From a virus, in IMG/VR virus record IMGVR_UViG_3300030380_000250, positions 1 through 31,093 of that record: 31,093 nucleotides of DNA; one strand, 5' to 3'. The notes beneath the pieces were generated by a model. It was not told the origin of the DNA. It did not search any database and was given only the letters and a program-made list of their open reading frames with translations. The position numbers and the translations under genes were made by a program. Shown here piece after piece: positions 7,094 through 14,903 of this stretch (its first letter is position 1; each line of letters opens with the position of its first letter).

Positions 7094-10000
7094 TGGCTAC
7101 ACCACTGTATCACATGTACGGAGATGATGAGTTAAACAAAGATACTCTTATCAAAGATGAATCATTTATTGACGATGCTGCAAACTTTCTCATTGAAAGA
7201 GAAGGTAAAAAAGCTGTTGAACTAGATACAAATGAAAAAGTATATGATGCTTACATGGAGCATTTTAGATTTCAAAATGTAAATGAAGTTACAGCTATAC
7301 GTGACATGACCTATGCTCAAAATGCTAATGATGAGCAACGTGCTAGGTTTGGTAGGTTGATGGATACCTATGACCGTATGGATAGTGACTTAGGATTAAA
7401 TGCCGCATTGGATTATGCAGAGGGTGTGTTTACTGCTCCATCCACATATGCTGGCATTTTTTCTTTTGGGGCAGCTAAAGCAGGTGCTGTTGCTGCTAAC
7501 CAAGGTATCAAGGTAGGCATACGACAGGCAATAAAAAATCAAGCACTAAAGAGTGCAGCCGTTGGTGCTATGATAGATGCGCCTGTAGCTGCTGCTACTG
7601 TAGCTGCACAAGAACAAACACGTGTAGAGACAGGTATAAAAGAAGATATTGACATGACGCAAGTGGGTGGTGCAGCAGTGCTATCCACTCTTACTGCTGG
7701 TGTTATGGGTGGTGTAACAGGTTCACTAAAGTATAAGTCAAGTGCTGCCGCACAAGAGATTGTTAATACTGCTACCAAAGTAGAAACAGAAGCAGTAGAG
7801 GAAGCAAACAAACTATCAGTAAAAGTGTTCAAGGATAAAGGCACTAAAAAAATTGCACTCAATTTGGAAAAGAAACTTTCTTTAGAAGAAACAATTCCTG
7901 AAGAGTTAAAGCGTGGTGAGAAGATAAAAGAAATGTTAACGCCTGAACAGGCAAAGCTACGTGGTGAACTTAATGATAAGATTATGCAGAACATTGCTGC
8001 TGCTAGTGCAAGAATATATAAACTTATACCACCACGTGAAGGCATTGTAGCTGGTAGTGCAGAAGATTTACAAGAGCGTTTTGTTTCTCGTATAACAAGG
8101 GGTATTCGTTCTGGTGTGTTTCCAAAAGCACAGTTAAAAACAATACTCAAAGACCACAATGTTTCTATAGAACAGATTGGTGTTCATTTTTATGCTGACT
8201 TAGGTGCAGTTGTTGCTGAAGAAGCATCTCGTGCTGGACGTACATTAGGTGCATTTGGTAAGGGTAAAAAAGAAGCTGAAAAATATCTGATGGCAGAACT
8301 TAATTTGCTTGATGATGAACTGCTATCTATGACTAACTTTTCTAATAAGGCTCGTATTAAAGCACTAAGAAAGCTGGAAGAAGACACAGGTATTAATCTT
8401 CAAGGTAGGATAGGAGATGCAATACGACATGTAAACAAAGCACGTGTTGGTTTGATGACTGTACAAACAGCAACCACAGTACGTAACACTACAAACGGTT
8501 ACATGCGTAATTACATATATGCTTTGGATAATTTAGGTTCTGGCCTCTTTAATATGGCAAAGGGAAATGTAGCTAAATTAGGAAACTTGTCTACAGAAGA
8601 AGCTGTACAGGCAGCAGATAATGCAGTAAAACTAGGCAAGGCTCAGATGAGAGTTGCTGCAGATTCTGCTCGTATGAAAGACTTGGTGTTTGGTATATCT
8701 AGTGCAGAGTCTCTTGCTTTAGAACGCATATTTAGAGATGGTGTATTTGGCAACTCTGAAAAAGCGCAGAAATTGTTTCTGGATATGGGTGATGTAGCTG
8801 ACCAGACAGGTGCAGAGGGTGGGCTTATGGGTGTTGCTCGTAAGTTAAACACACTTAATACTATGTCAGATAACATGTTCAAACGTGCTATATTCTCTCG
8901 TGAACTTGACAAGCAAATTAGACAACTAAATCCAGAAAGAAGTTTGCGTAGTGTTCTTGAGGAAGGTAACTTTAGTAGTATACCACAAGAGAACATAGCA
9001 GATGCTATGGAAAAGGCACTAGACTTTACTTATCAAACTGGTAAGTTTAAAGGTAAAGAAGGTGGATTTAATACTTTTGCAGATGCATTTATTAAATTTG
9101 GACAAACAACTGGTGGTTCTATACTATTTCCGTTTCCAAGATATATGGTAAATCAGTTTAGATTTATGTATGAACATATGCCTGTATTTGGTTTATATGA
9201 TTTTGCTGGTGTTCTAAATAAATCAGAAATGTCTGACCGTATAGGCAAACAAATGACAGGCTTGACTATGTTAGGTACTTTCTTTGCCCTACGCTCTCAG
9301 TTTGGTGATGAGACAACAGGTCCATATGAGTATAAAGACCCGACCAGTAATGACCTGTTTGACGCAAAAGCAACTCTAGGTCCGTTTTCTGCTTATGCAA
9401 TGCTTTCTGATTATTTCTACAGGTCAAATTTTGGAAAGAAGCTGCATGACAATGAAAAGGTTGCCACTACAATGCCGTATAGCGTGAGAGAGTTTTATAG
9501 TGCTATTACAGGTGGACAAGGACGGGCTGGAACACAGCTTGCAATGATAGATGGGATTGCTGAAGTGGCTATTAATGGTATGCAGTCTGGGTATTCTGAA
9601 GAAAGGTTGTGGGAAAATATTGCAGCAGCAGCAGGTGGGTATTTAAGTACATACACAGTTGGTGCAGGTGTTTTGAAAGACATGGTAGCAACCATAGACC
9701 CTGAGTTTAGATATGTTCCTGACAATACAGATGTAGAACTATTGCCATATATGTTAAAACAAGCAACTCGTTCTTTTCCACAGACAGTTGACCCAGAGGC
9801 TAATGGTTTTCTTGGAATGACAGGTATTGGGCCACAGCGAACTGCTATATCACAGAGTCCAACACGTTCTGGTGGGTTAAAATATGTAAACCCTTTTATT
9901 AAACAGCTTACTGGTCTTACCCCAAAAGAAGGCAAGACTTATATGGAAAAAGAGTTAGGGCGACTAGGCTTTGATTATTTTGAAATATCACCTGCTCGTA

Positions 10001-10404
10001 TTAAACTTGACAAGCCATTGTCAAATGAAGCAAAAGGTCTGATGGGTAAGTACATGGAAAGAAGAGTAGCTTCTTATGTAAGTAGTCGTGACTATAAAGG
10101 TTTGCCTAATGATAAAATAAAAAGAATTTATCTAAAGCAAATGATTAATAAGTTTAGAAGTGAAGCCAAAAGCCTCGCACTAGACCCAGATAGAATTAAT
10201 ACAGGTATGACATCTAAAGAAAGAAATAGACGTTTTAAAACTCTATATTATAATAAAGTACCTGCAGCACAGAGAACTCTTATAGAAGAGAATTACAAGA
10301 TAAAAAATAATGGGCGAACGATTGATGAAGATGGTGCTTATGAATTTGCTTTGTCAAGAGCAGAGGGAAGAAAAGAGTTGAAGAAAGAATTTGGGGGCAA
10401 TTAA
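7093..10404 (+). CDS. Large internal virion / DNA ejection-type protein
   Basis: This encodes 1103 residues, the largest protein in the window. The start shares TAATG with the previous gene. Residues ~110-215 contain three Ala/Gly-rich hydrophobic stretches (for example VGGAAVLSTLTAGVMGG), which could be membrane-active. Residues 220-450 are charged helices, and 730-750 carry another hydrophobic stretch (GLTMLGTFFAL). The C-terminal ~150 residues are basic. Size, low complexity, hydrophobic helices and position at the end of the virion operon match podoviral ejection proteins such as the T7 gp16 type. No lytic transglycosylase motif is evident. Its TAA sits in the loop of the terminator that ends the operon. 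Confidence 0.65.
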   Translation: MATPLYHMYGDDELNKDTLIKDESFIDDAANFLIEREGKKAVELDTNEKVYDAYMEHFRFQNVNEVTAIRDMTYAQNANDEQRARFGRLMDTYDRMDSDLGLNAALDYAEGVFTAPSTYAGIFSFGAAKAGAVAANQGIKVGIRQAIKNQALKSAAVGAMIDAPVAAATVAAQEQTRVETGIKEDIDMTQVGGAAVLSTLTAGVMGGVTGSLKYKSSAAAQEIVNTATKVETEAVEEANKLSVKVFKDKGTKKIALNLEKKLSLEETIPEELKRGEKIKEMLTPEQAKLRGELNDKIMQNIAAASARIYKLIPPREGIVAGSAEDLQERFVSRITRGIRSGVFPKAQLKTILKDHNVSIEQIGVHFYADLGAVVAEEASRAGRTLGAFGKGKKEAEKYLMAELNLLDDELLSMTNFSNKARIKALRKLEEDTGINLQGRIGDAIRHVNKARVGLMTVQTATTVRNTTNGYMRNYIYALDNLGSGLFNMAKGNVAKLGNLSTEEAVQAADNAVKLGKAQMRVAADSARMKDLVFGISSAESLALERIFRDGVFGNSEKAQKLFLDMGDVADQTGAEGGLMGVARKLNTLNTMSDNMFKRAIFSRELDKQIRQLNPERSLRSVLEEGNFSSIPQENIADAMEKALDFTYQTGKFKGKEGGFNTFADAFIKFGQTTGGSILFPFPRYMVNQFRFMYEHMPVFGLYDFAGVLNKSEMSDRIGKQMTGLTMLGTFFALRSQFGDETTGPYEYKDPTSNDLFDAKATLGPFSAYAMLSDYFYRSNFGKKLHDNEKVATTMPYSVREFYSAITGGQGRAGTQLAMIDGIAEVAINGMQSGYSEERLWENIAAAAGGYLSTYTVGAGVLKDMVATIDPEFRYVPDNTDVELLPYMLKQATRSFPQTVDPEANGFLGMTGIGPQRTAISQSPTRSGGLKYVNPFIKQLTGLTPKEGKTYMEKELGRLGFDYFEISPARIKLDKPLSNEAKGLMGKYMERRVASYVSSRDYKGLPNDKIKRIYLKQMINKFRSEAKSLALDPDRINTGMTSKERNRRFKTLYYNKVPAAQRTLIEENYKIKNNGRTIDEDGAYEFALSRAEGRKELKKEFGGN

Positions 10405-10417
10405 GCCCCCTCTTTTA
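10393..10417 (+). terminator. Intrinsic terminator of the rightward structural operon
   Basis: GGGGGC (10393-10398), loop AATTAA, GCCCCC (10405-10410), then TCTTTTATT. This is a perfect six-pair GC stem followed by a T-rich run on the plus strand. The stop codon of the 1103-residue gene lies in the loop. On the minus strand the stem is followed by AAATTCTTT, a poor U-tract, so it mainly serves plus-strand transcription. Confidence 0.85.
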
Positions 10418-10499
10418 TTGTGTAATGTACTATTATACCTACATAATACATGTAATAACAAAGTAGTGATAAAATAAATAGCTTACCTATTGTCTCCAT
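10401..10499 (-). CDS. Possible 32-residue membrane peptide after MazG
   Basis: This short minus-strand frame starts at an ATG inside the last codons of mazG and stops in the loop of the shared terminator. The peptide starts METIGKLFILSLLCYYMYYV and is nearly one continuous membrane segment (residues 7-25). It would be translationally coupled to mazG, with only a weak GGTGGTG upstream. It is the last possible gene of the leftward operon. Its reality is uncertain because AT-rich sequence often encodes hydrophobic residues by chance. Confidence 0.3.
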   Translation of the reverse strand: METIGKLFILSLLCYYMYYVGIIVHYTIKEGA

Positions 10500-10863
10500 C
10501 ACCACCAAGTGTGCCTCGTTTACTTCTCCCTGATAGCTTAGAATAATTTTCAGAAGCAATATCAGAAAGATTATAACCCAAGTCGTGTGCCAGATTAGCG
10601 CAGTACCATAGAACATCTCCAATCTCCGCTGCTATTTCAATCTTCTTCACTTCAAATAACTCTTTGTCTGCACCATCCCTGATAAACTTCTTTACCTTGT
10701 TAGCAACCTCACCTGCTTCACCTGCAAGTCCAAGTGCTGGATACAGAATACGGTGTGTTGCTGGATAGATAGCAAACTCAATTGATTTACGTTGGTATTC
10801 GTCAAGCTGCATGTCTTTGTACCGTTGCTGTAACCATTCCTTCGCTTCTTGTTCCAAACTCAT
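10483..10863 (-). CDS. mazG: MazG-type nucleoside triphosphate pyrophosphohydrolase
   Basis: This encodes 126 residues, all-alpha NTP-PPase. The metal-binding pattern EAGE (49-52), then 27 residues, then EIGD (80-83), is the MazG EXXE-EXXD signature. The enzyme hydrolyses (d)NTPs to monophosphate and pyrophosphate. Phage copies are thought to sanitise nucleotide pools or adjust host physiology; the exact substrate is unknown. The start MSLEQEAKEW is chosen over an upstream ATG at 10920 because AAAGGAG lies seven bases before it and the longer form would overlap the upstream gene more. It lies downstream of the ribonucleotide reductase in the same operon, fitting nucleotide metabolism. Confidence 0.88.
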   Translation of the reverse strand: MSLEQEAKEWLQQRYKDMQLDEYQRKSIEFAIYPATHRILYPALGLAGEAGEVANKVKKFIRDGADKELFEVKKIEIAAEIGDVLWYCANLAHDLGYNLSDIASENYSKLSGRSKRGTLGGDGDNR

Positions 10864-11359
10864 CAAACAACTCCTTTGTTTTCTTCTGCGAAATTTTGAA
10901 CCATTCCAGCTTTCGCTCACTTGCTTCTATCTCAAACAAGCTGTGCAAATCTTTTTCTGCTTTAGCATTATCTTCTACACGTAATTTACATAACAGCTTG
11001 TACTCTCTAAATGGGTCAGCAGTTTGGTAACTTCCAAGTCTGTTCTCAGCAACCATTGCCTTACCTATTTTTACCCAACCCTTACGCAAGGGGTGTATAA
11101 TTGCATACACATCACCTGCTTTTTCTTGGTGATAAAGACGTGTGACAAGTTCGTTGATGTCATTAACAGATGTATTTTGAAACACAATCTTGTCCATTTT
11201 ACCACCCTGCTGTAAATAACTTTCTAATGTTCTGTGCTTACGCTTGTAAAAGATTAATCCAATAGGACTCATGTGGTGGTTCTTTCCGGGGTTACGCCAA
11301 GTTGTACCATCAAAAACCTTACCGTCTTCTCTAACATCCCAATTCTCAGGTTTTTTCAT
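10802..11359 (-). CDS. T5orf172 / GIY-YIG superfamily protein
   Basis: This encodes 185 residues. The C-terminal half carries GDVYAIIHPLRKGWVKIGKA, followed by an NRLGSYQT segment, then AEKDLHSLFE and EWFKIS. That is the T5orf172 variant of the GIY-YIG nuclease fold, with the usual Lys-Ile-Gly, Arg and Glu positions. The N-terminal ~70 residues (WDVREDGKVFDGTTW, then HMSPIGLIFYKRKH) look like a short DNA-binding or HNH-associated region as seen in phage mobile-type genes. The start at 11359 is preferred over 11383 because AAGGAG lies six bases upstream. It overlaps mazG by 62 bases. It could be a homing-type endonuclease or a host-directed nuclease; catalytic activity is unproven. Confidence 0.75.
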   Translation of the reverse strand: MKKPENWDVREDGKVFDGTTWRNPGKNHHMSPIGLIFYKRKHRTLESYLQQGGKMDKIVFQNTSVNDINELVTRLYHQEKAGDVYAIIHPLRKGWVKIGKAMVAENRLGSYQTADPFREYKLLCKLRVEDNAKAEKDLHSLFEIEASERKLEWFKISQKKTKELFDEFGTRSEGMVTATVQRHAA

Positions 11360-11588
11360 TTTCTTCTCCTTCTGTCTGTTCAAGGGGGAAATATTTTGTA
11401 AGTATTTCTAACTTATCATGATAAGCTGCGGCTTTGTCAAGTTCTAAGTCTATAGTTTCTATAATATCAGAGTGTTCTCCAATGCCTACGGTCTGATTCA
11501 TGTAGACTTCTATGTTAGCAAGATGTTTATTTATACCACCAACTAAATAAGAACGAGTTGCATTTATCATAACATTTTTTATACTCAT
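11346..11588 (-). CDS. Small conserved phage protein, unknown
   Basis: This encodes 80 residues. The phrases NATRSYLVGGINKHLANIEV and GIGEHSDIIETIDLELDKAA recur in small proteins of marine myo- and podoviruses, where they have no known role. The protein is helical and acidic at the C-terminus. Its start overlaps the stop of a hand-found membrane peptide as ATGA and its end overlaps the T5orf172 gene by 14 bases. Nothing in the sequence points to catalysis. Confidence 0.7.
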   Translation of the reverse strand: MSIKNVMINATRSYLVGGINKHLANIEVYMNQTVGIGEHSDIIETIDLELDKAAAYHDKLEILTKYFPLEQTEGEENEKT

Positions 11589-11710
11589 AATTTTTCCTTT
11601 CTAAATCTGTGTTTAAAGAACACTACTAAATTAAGCAGAGTGTTTGTTGTAATCATTACAAGTATCCACCACTGCCACCATAGCAAGTCTAGTCCACTAC
11701 ACTCTATCAT
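11585..11710 (-). CDS. 41-residue Trp-rich membrane peptide
   Basis: Translated by hand from the gap after the reductase. It begins with MIECSGLDLLWWQWWILVMI, continues TTNTLLNLVVFF and ends with a basic tail (KHRFRKEKL). It has one membrane segment (about residues 8-31) with the positive end predicted inside. The start overlaps the reductase stop as TAATG and the stop overlaps the next start as ATGA, so it is coupled on both sides and fills the gap exactly. This fit is the main evidence that it is a real gene. No family is recognised. Confidence 0.6.
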   Translation of the reverse strand: MIECSGLDLLWWQWWILVMITTNTLLNLVVFFKHRFRKEKL

Positions 11711-13653
11711 TATGCAGCAGTTAAGTCAACTACTTCACAAACTCCTGCGGTACATGCTAACTCACGACCACCTGATGTAGTGTCTTCTTTTTCAAACTCT
11801 TGCAACGCAGACCAATTAATTGATATAGGCATTTTTGTTTTCATTTCTGCATACTCTTCTTTAGTGCAGTCCTGATATGGTGCTTGCTTATATGTGTGTT
11901 CACTAAATGGCAAGAAACTGATACCTGATACTTCATCAAAGTTATTGTAAACCCAAGCACCCACAAGCATCCACTCATGTTCTTTTACGCTAATTGTAAC
12001 AGATGGTTTATGTTCACACCAGTGACGTTGATACTTTAACCACAACTCAAGCTGCTCAATAGCAGACATGGCAGTACGTGTTACAGCACGTGTGGGTGAC
12101 TTCATAGGAAAGCTAAACACCGTAGTGCTATCTGGCTTCATAACATCTGGCTCTGCAGGAATACCCTGTGATATCATAAACTGTGTCAGTGGGTCTTTGT
12201 TATCACCACGAACAGTACGAATGTAGTAAGGGTTGTGACGAGCGTGTATACCTGATGCACTGTCTACCAATTGTGACACCGTACCAGATGGCTTAACACA
12301 TGTGATAGCAGTTGACTGTGATATACCTAGCTGGTCAGCCATAGCTTTGTTAGCATCAATAGCTGCATCACGTAATGCTTCAAGGGTATGTCCAATGTTC
12401 ATTCCCAGATGAGCAGAACGACCTGATGTTAATTCATTATCCATGATACCTGTTAGTGATACACCTAACAGACGTTCTTCCTCTGTATTCTTTTTCCAAA
12501 TACTACGTAGGTATTTAAAATCTGTAAGAGTAGATTGGAATGTACCCAAGATAGTAGCTAGTCTTACCTTTTCTGTTAGTGTCTGCTGCGTGTCTGTTTC
12601 ACGTACAACAACCTCAGACAAGTTGCAGAACTGATATGGACGTAGGATAATCTCACTACAAGGATTACATCCAAAATCTTGTTCAGCATCTCTACGACCA
12701 TTCTTAGCTGCTTGCTTATGTGCAGACTGACGATTGAAGATACCACGCTCACCTGACTTACTCTCGTATAGCGATAGCCATTCACGCATGAATGTACCCA
12801 TCTGTGGCTTTTCTTTATAGGCAACGCTGTTGTTTGCAAGCGCACGTTGTCCTTCATTTTCCCACCACATACCTGCTTTTGCATGACTCATCTGGTCATC
12901 ATTCAGGTTTGATAGGCTGATGAGTGCGCTGCGTCTGACCCCACCGACAACTACAACCTCACCAATCTTACACATAATGTCGTGACACTCAATGGGGTAG
13001 AGCCTACGACCTTTCGCACCCTTAAACTTTTCAATGATAAAATCAAATAGTTCTTCCAACGGGGCCGGGCCACTGGCTCTACCACCAAAGGTTTTTAACC
13101 TAGCACCTGCTGGGCGTACTTCTGATACATCCCATAGTGGTATTTGCCCTGCGTAGAGAAGGGAGATAAGTTCACGCAGTGATTTGGCCCAGCCCGGACG
13201 TGAATCGCCAACCTTGATAACAGTATCCGTTACATGCATATCTTCGTTGACGATTGGTAGCTTCTCAATATGATGACGTTCTACTGAAAAGCCTACACCT
13301 GTGCCGCACATAAGAATGTACATTGTCTCATCAAATGCACGTGGATTATCCACAGGTACGTATGAGCAATTGTATCCGCCAACATGGCAACGGTCTAGTG
13401 CTGGACCTGCTGTCATTAAGGCTCTCATGCTTGGCATAATATGTTGGTCAAGAACAGCAGTCTCTAACTCTGCTCTTAGTTCATTAGATAACTTGTAATT
13501 ATGCTTATTGAGCAAATGCCCAGAAAGATAATCAAAGTATCGTGTGACTGTTTCACTCCAAGTCTCTCTTCTTTGTTCATCCTCTTTCCACCTCGCATAA
13601 CGAGACAGTGCTATAAAGTTTTGATAGTCTGTAGGTAATTGATTGCTTATCAT
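11710..13653 (-). CDS. nrdJ: Class II (adenosylcobalamin-dependent) ribonucleotide reductase
   Basis: This encodes 647 residues and reduces ribonucleotides to deoxyribonucleotides for phage DNA synthesis. It is the monomeric Lactobacillus-type form. The active-site set is visible: C96, N330, C332 and E334 in NPCSEI, and C343 in FCNLSEV. The 11-residue gap between C332 and C343 equals that between C408 and C419 of the L. leichmannii enzyme. The C-terminal pair C634/C639 (ACTAGVCEV) is the re-reduction pair. No intein is present. The start has AGGAG nine bases upstream, inside the end of the preceding small gene. The enzyme needs no oxygen but needs B12, which the host must make or import. It is the main nucleotide gene of the leftward operon. 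Confidence 0.93.
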   Translation of the reverse strand: MISNQLPTDYQNFIALSRYARWKEDEQRRETWSETVTRYFDYLSGHLLNKHNYKLSNELRAELETAVLDQHIMPSMRALMTAGPALDRCHVGGYNCSYVPVDNPRAFDETMYILMCGTGVGFSVERHHIEKLPIVNEDMHVTDTVIKVGDSRPGWAKSLRELISLLYAGQIPLWDVSEVRPAGARLKTFGGRASGPAPLEELFDFIIEKFKGAKGRRLYPIECHDIMCKIGEVVVVGGVRRSALISLSNLNDDQMSHAKAGMWWENEGQRALANNSVAYKEKPQMGTFMREWLSLYESKSGERGIFNRQSAHKQAAKNGRRDAEQDFGCNPCSEIILRPYQFCNLSEVVVRETDTQQTLTEKVRLATILGTFQSTLTDFKYLRSIWKKNTEEERLLGVSLTGIMDNELTSGRSAHLGMNIGHTLEALRDAAIDANKAMADQLGISQSTAITCVKPSGTVSQLVDSASGIHARHNPYYIRTVRGDNKDPLTQFMISQGIPAEPDVMKPDSTTVFSFPMKSPTRAVTRTAMSAIEQLELWLKYQRHWCEHKPSVTISVKEHEWMLVGAWVYNNFDEVSGISFLPFSEHTYKQAPYQDCTKEEYAEMKTKMPISINWSALQEFEKEDTTSGGRELACTAGVCEVVDLTAA

Positions 13654-13659
13654 TTGGGG

Positions 13660-13806
13660 TCACTCCTGTATAGTTCTAATGTTACGTATTGTTATTCCTT
13701 CAATATCATATAGATATTCTTCTACACTTTCTTCTAGTTCTTCTGCTACATTTTCATCTGCAGGAACTGGATAATCTTCCGGGTCTACGTCTAATGTAAG
13801 AAACAT
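13660..13806 (-). CDS. 48-residue acidic protein, unknown
   Basis: This was found by translating the gap upstream of nrdJ. The protein starts with MFLTLDVDPEDYPVPADEN and continues with an acidic helix (EELEESVEEYLYDIEG) and a short basic end. The ATG lies one base after the previous stop. Its last codon and stop contain AGGAG, which serves nrdJ. Similar small acidic proteins with an EDYPxPAD-type start occur in marine phages as far as I recall; the function is unknown. It fills the gap exactly and is probably coupled to both neighbours. Confidence 0.6.
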   Translation of the reverse strand: MFLTLDVDPEDYPVPADENVAEELEESVEEYLYDIEGITIRNIRTIQE

Positions 13807-13807
13807 T

Positions 13808-14098
13808 TTAACTCTCATCATCATAGCAGCCCTCAACTTCAGTAATCAATTTGTCAAGATACCAACTGGCTTTCTTCAAGTCTTCAGTGCCATTCTTATA
13901 GCGATAACGCCATATATACTTCATGATGTTACCCTGTAAATAGTATTCAAAACCATCTCCTGTTGCAGCAGCAATAGCTTCTATACACTCTATTTCTGTA
14001 GAGTTATAATGAGGTGGGCTATCAATCATGTTTATATTTCCATATACTTTTTTTTCACCCCTCTCTATTTTTTCCATTATGTTTTTATAACTTGTCAT
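13808..14098 (-). CDS. DUF3310 family protein
   Basis: This encodes 96 residues. The signature SPPHYN, then IECIEAI, then YLQGNIMKYIWRYRYKNG, then EDLKKASWYLDKLI is the DUF3310 pattern (formerly called SaV-like), common in phage replication regions. Biochemical function is not established; a nucleotide-related role has been suggested from context in phages. The start shares TAATG with the upstream gene. An alternative start at Met24 (MIDSPPHY) would remove a charged leader and cannot be excluded. Confidence 0.85.
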   Translation of the reverse strand: MTSYKNIMEKIERGEKKVYGNINMIDSPPHYNSTEIECIEAIAAATGDGFEYYLQGNIMKYIWRYRYKNGTEDLKKASWYLDKLITEVEGCYDDES

Positions 14099-14439
14099 TA
14101 TGCACTCCCTTTTGTATTTGTTCCAAAGTTTATGGAGATTACATTATCATCTCGCCCAACAATACTACCATATCCTCTTTCTTCTACTATGTCAAGTTTT
14201 TCTTCTACAAAATTATGTGCAAGTTCTCTGATGTCTTCATTAAACTCCATAATAGGCACACAGGATGCAAGCATTTTACAAAAATGCATGAGTTGCCCAT
14301 AGTCGTCATCATTTATCTCATTTCCTTCTGATGTAATAACAGCGATATCTACACCACCTGTCCACACACCTTCTTCATTTAAGTCTGGTCTTACTCTTAC
14401 TATAAAATCAGATGATTCTAATCCTTGTTTATCTTCCAT
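14098..14439 (-). CDS. Conserved phage protein, unknown
   Basis: This encodes 113 acidic residues with a beta-rich first half (DFIVRVRPDLNEEGVWTGGV) and a helical second half (LMHFCKMLASCVPIMEFNED). TAATG overlaps occur at both ends. It lies between the resolvase and DUF3310 genes in a replication and recombination operon. I do not recognise a family or catalytic motif. Confidence 0.65.
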   Translation of the reverse strand: MEDKQGLESSDFIVRVRPDLNEEGVWTGGVDIAVITSEGNEINDDDYGQLMHFCKMLASCVPIMEFNEDIRELAHNFVEEKLDIVEERGYGSIVGRDDNVISINFGTNTKGSA

Positions 14440-14903
14440 TATTTATTTCTCCTTTCTATTTTTTTACCAGTAAAAGAAATAAACGATGGATGTTTATTCT
14501 TTCCACGCTCTTTTAACCATTCCTCTGGAATAATACGGTCATAATAACTAAAAGAGTATTTGATACACCACTCTGCATATGTAGACTTTGCACCCTTGCG
14601 TAGCTTACGTTTACTATTTTCAAATACAAATCGTATATCTAACTTAGGATGTTGCTTTTTAATAGCAAGGTGTTTGCGTCTGTCAGAAGCAGTAAACATT
14701 CCTTTTGTTTCTATTATAATTCCATTAGGTAACACAAAGTCTGGTGTATAAGTACGATATGCTAGGTCTTCCCATTCTATCTTAATACATTCGTAACCAA
14801 AATTAATTTTTAGTTCTTTTAAATAATCTGATAGCTTGACCTCTAAGCCTGACCGATAACCATATTTACGTGCTGCTCTAAACTGTTTAAAGTTAGGCGG
14901 CAT
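14439..14903 (-). CDS. T7 endonuclease I-type Holliday junction resolvase
   Basis: This encodes 154 residues, close to the 149 of T7 gp3. The catalytic residues are in the expected places: E21 (SGLEVKL), D55 (YTPDFVL) and E65-x-K67 (IIETKG). These match D55, E65 and K67 of T7 endonuclease I exactly in position, with the first Glu shifted by one. The enzyme cleaves branched DNA to resolve replication and recombination intermediates before packaging, and in T7 it also breaks down host DNA. It overlaps the upstream exonuclease gene by 11 bases, fitting a shared recombination task. Confidence 0.9.
   Translation of the reverse strand: MPPNFKQFRAARKYGYRSGLEVKLSDYLKELKINFGYECIKIEWEDLAYRTYTPDFVLPNGIIIETKGMFTASDRRKHLAIKKQHPKLDIRFVFENSKRKLRKGAKSTYAEWCIKYSFSYYDRIIPEEWLKERGKNKHPSFISFTGKKIERRNK

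Noticed and set aside
7539-8159. Long open frame antisense to the large virion gene (206 codons)
   Set aside because: It mirrors the codon pattern of the plus-strand gene, has low-complexity Ser/Ala sequence and no ribosome binding site or neighbours in that orientation.
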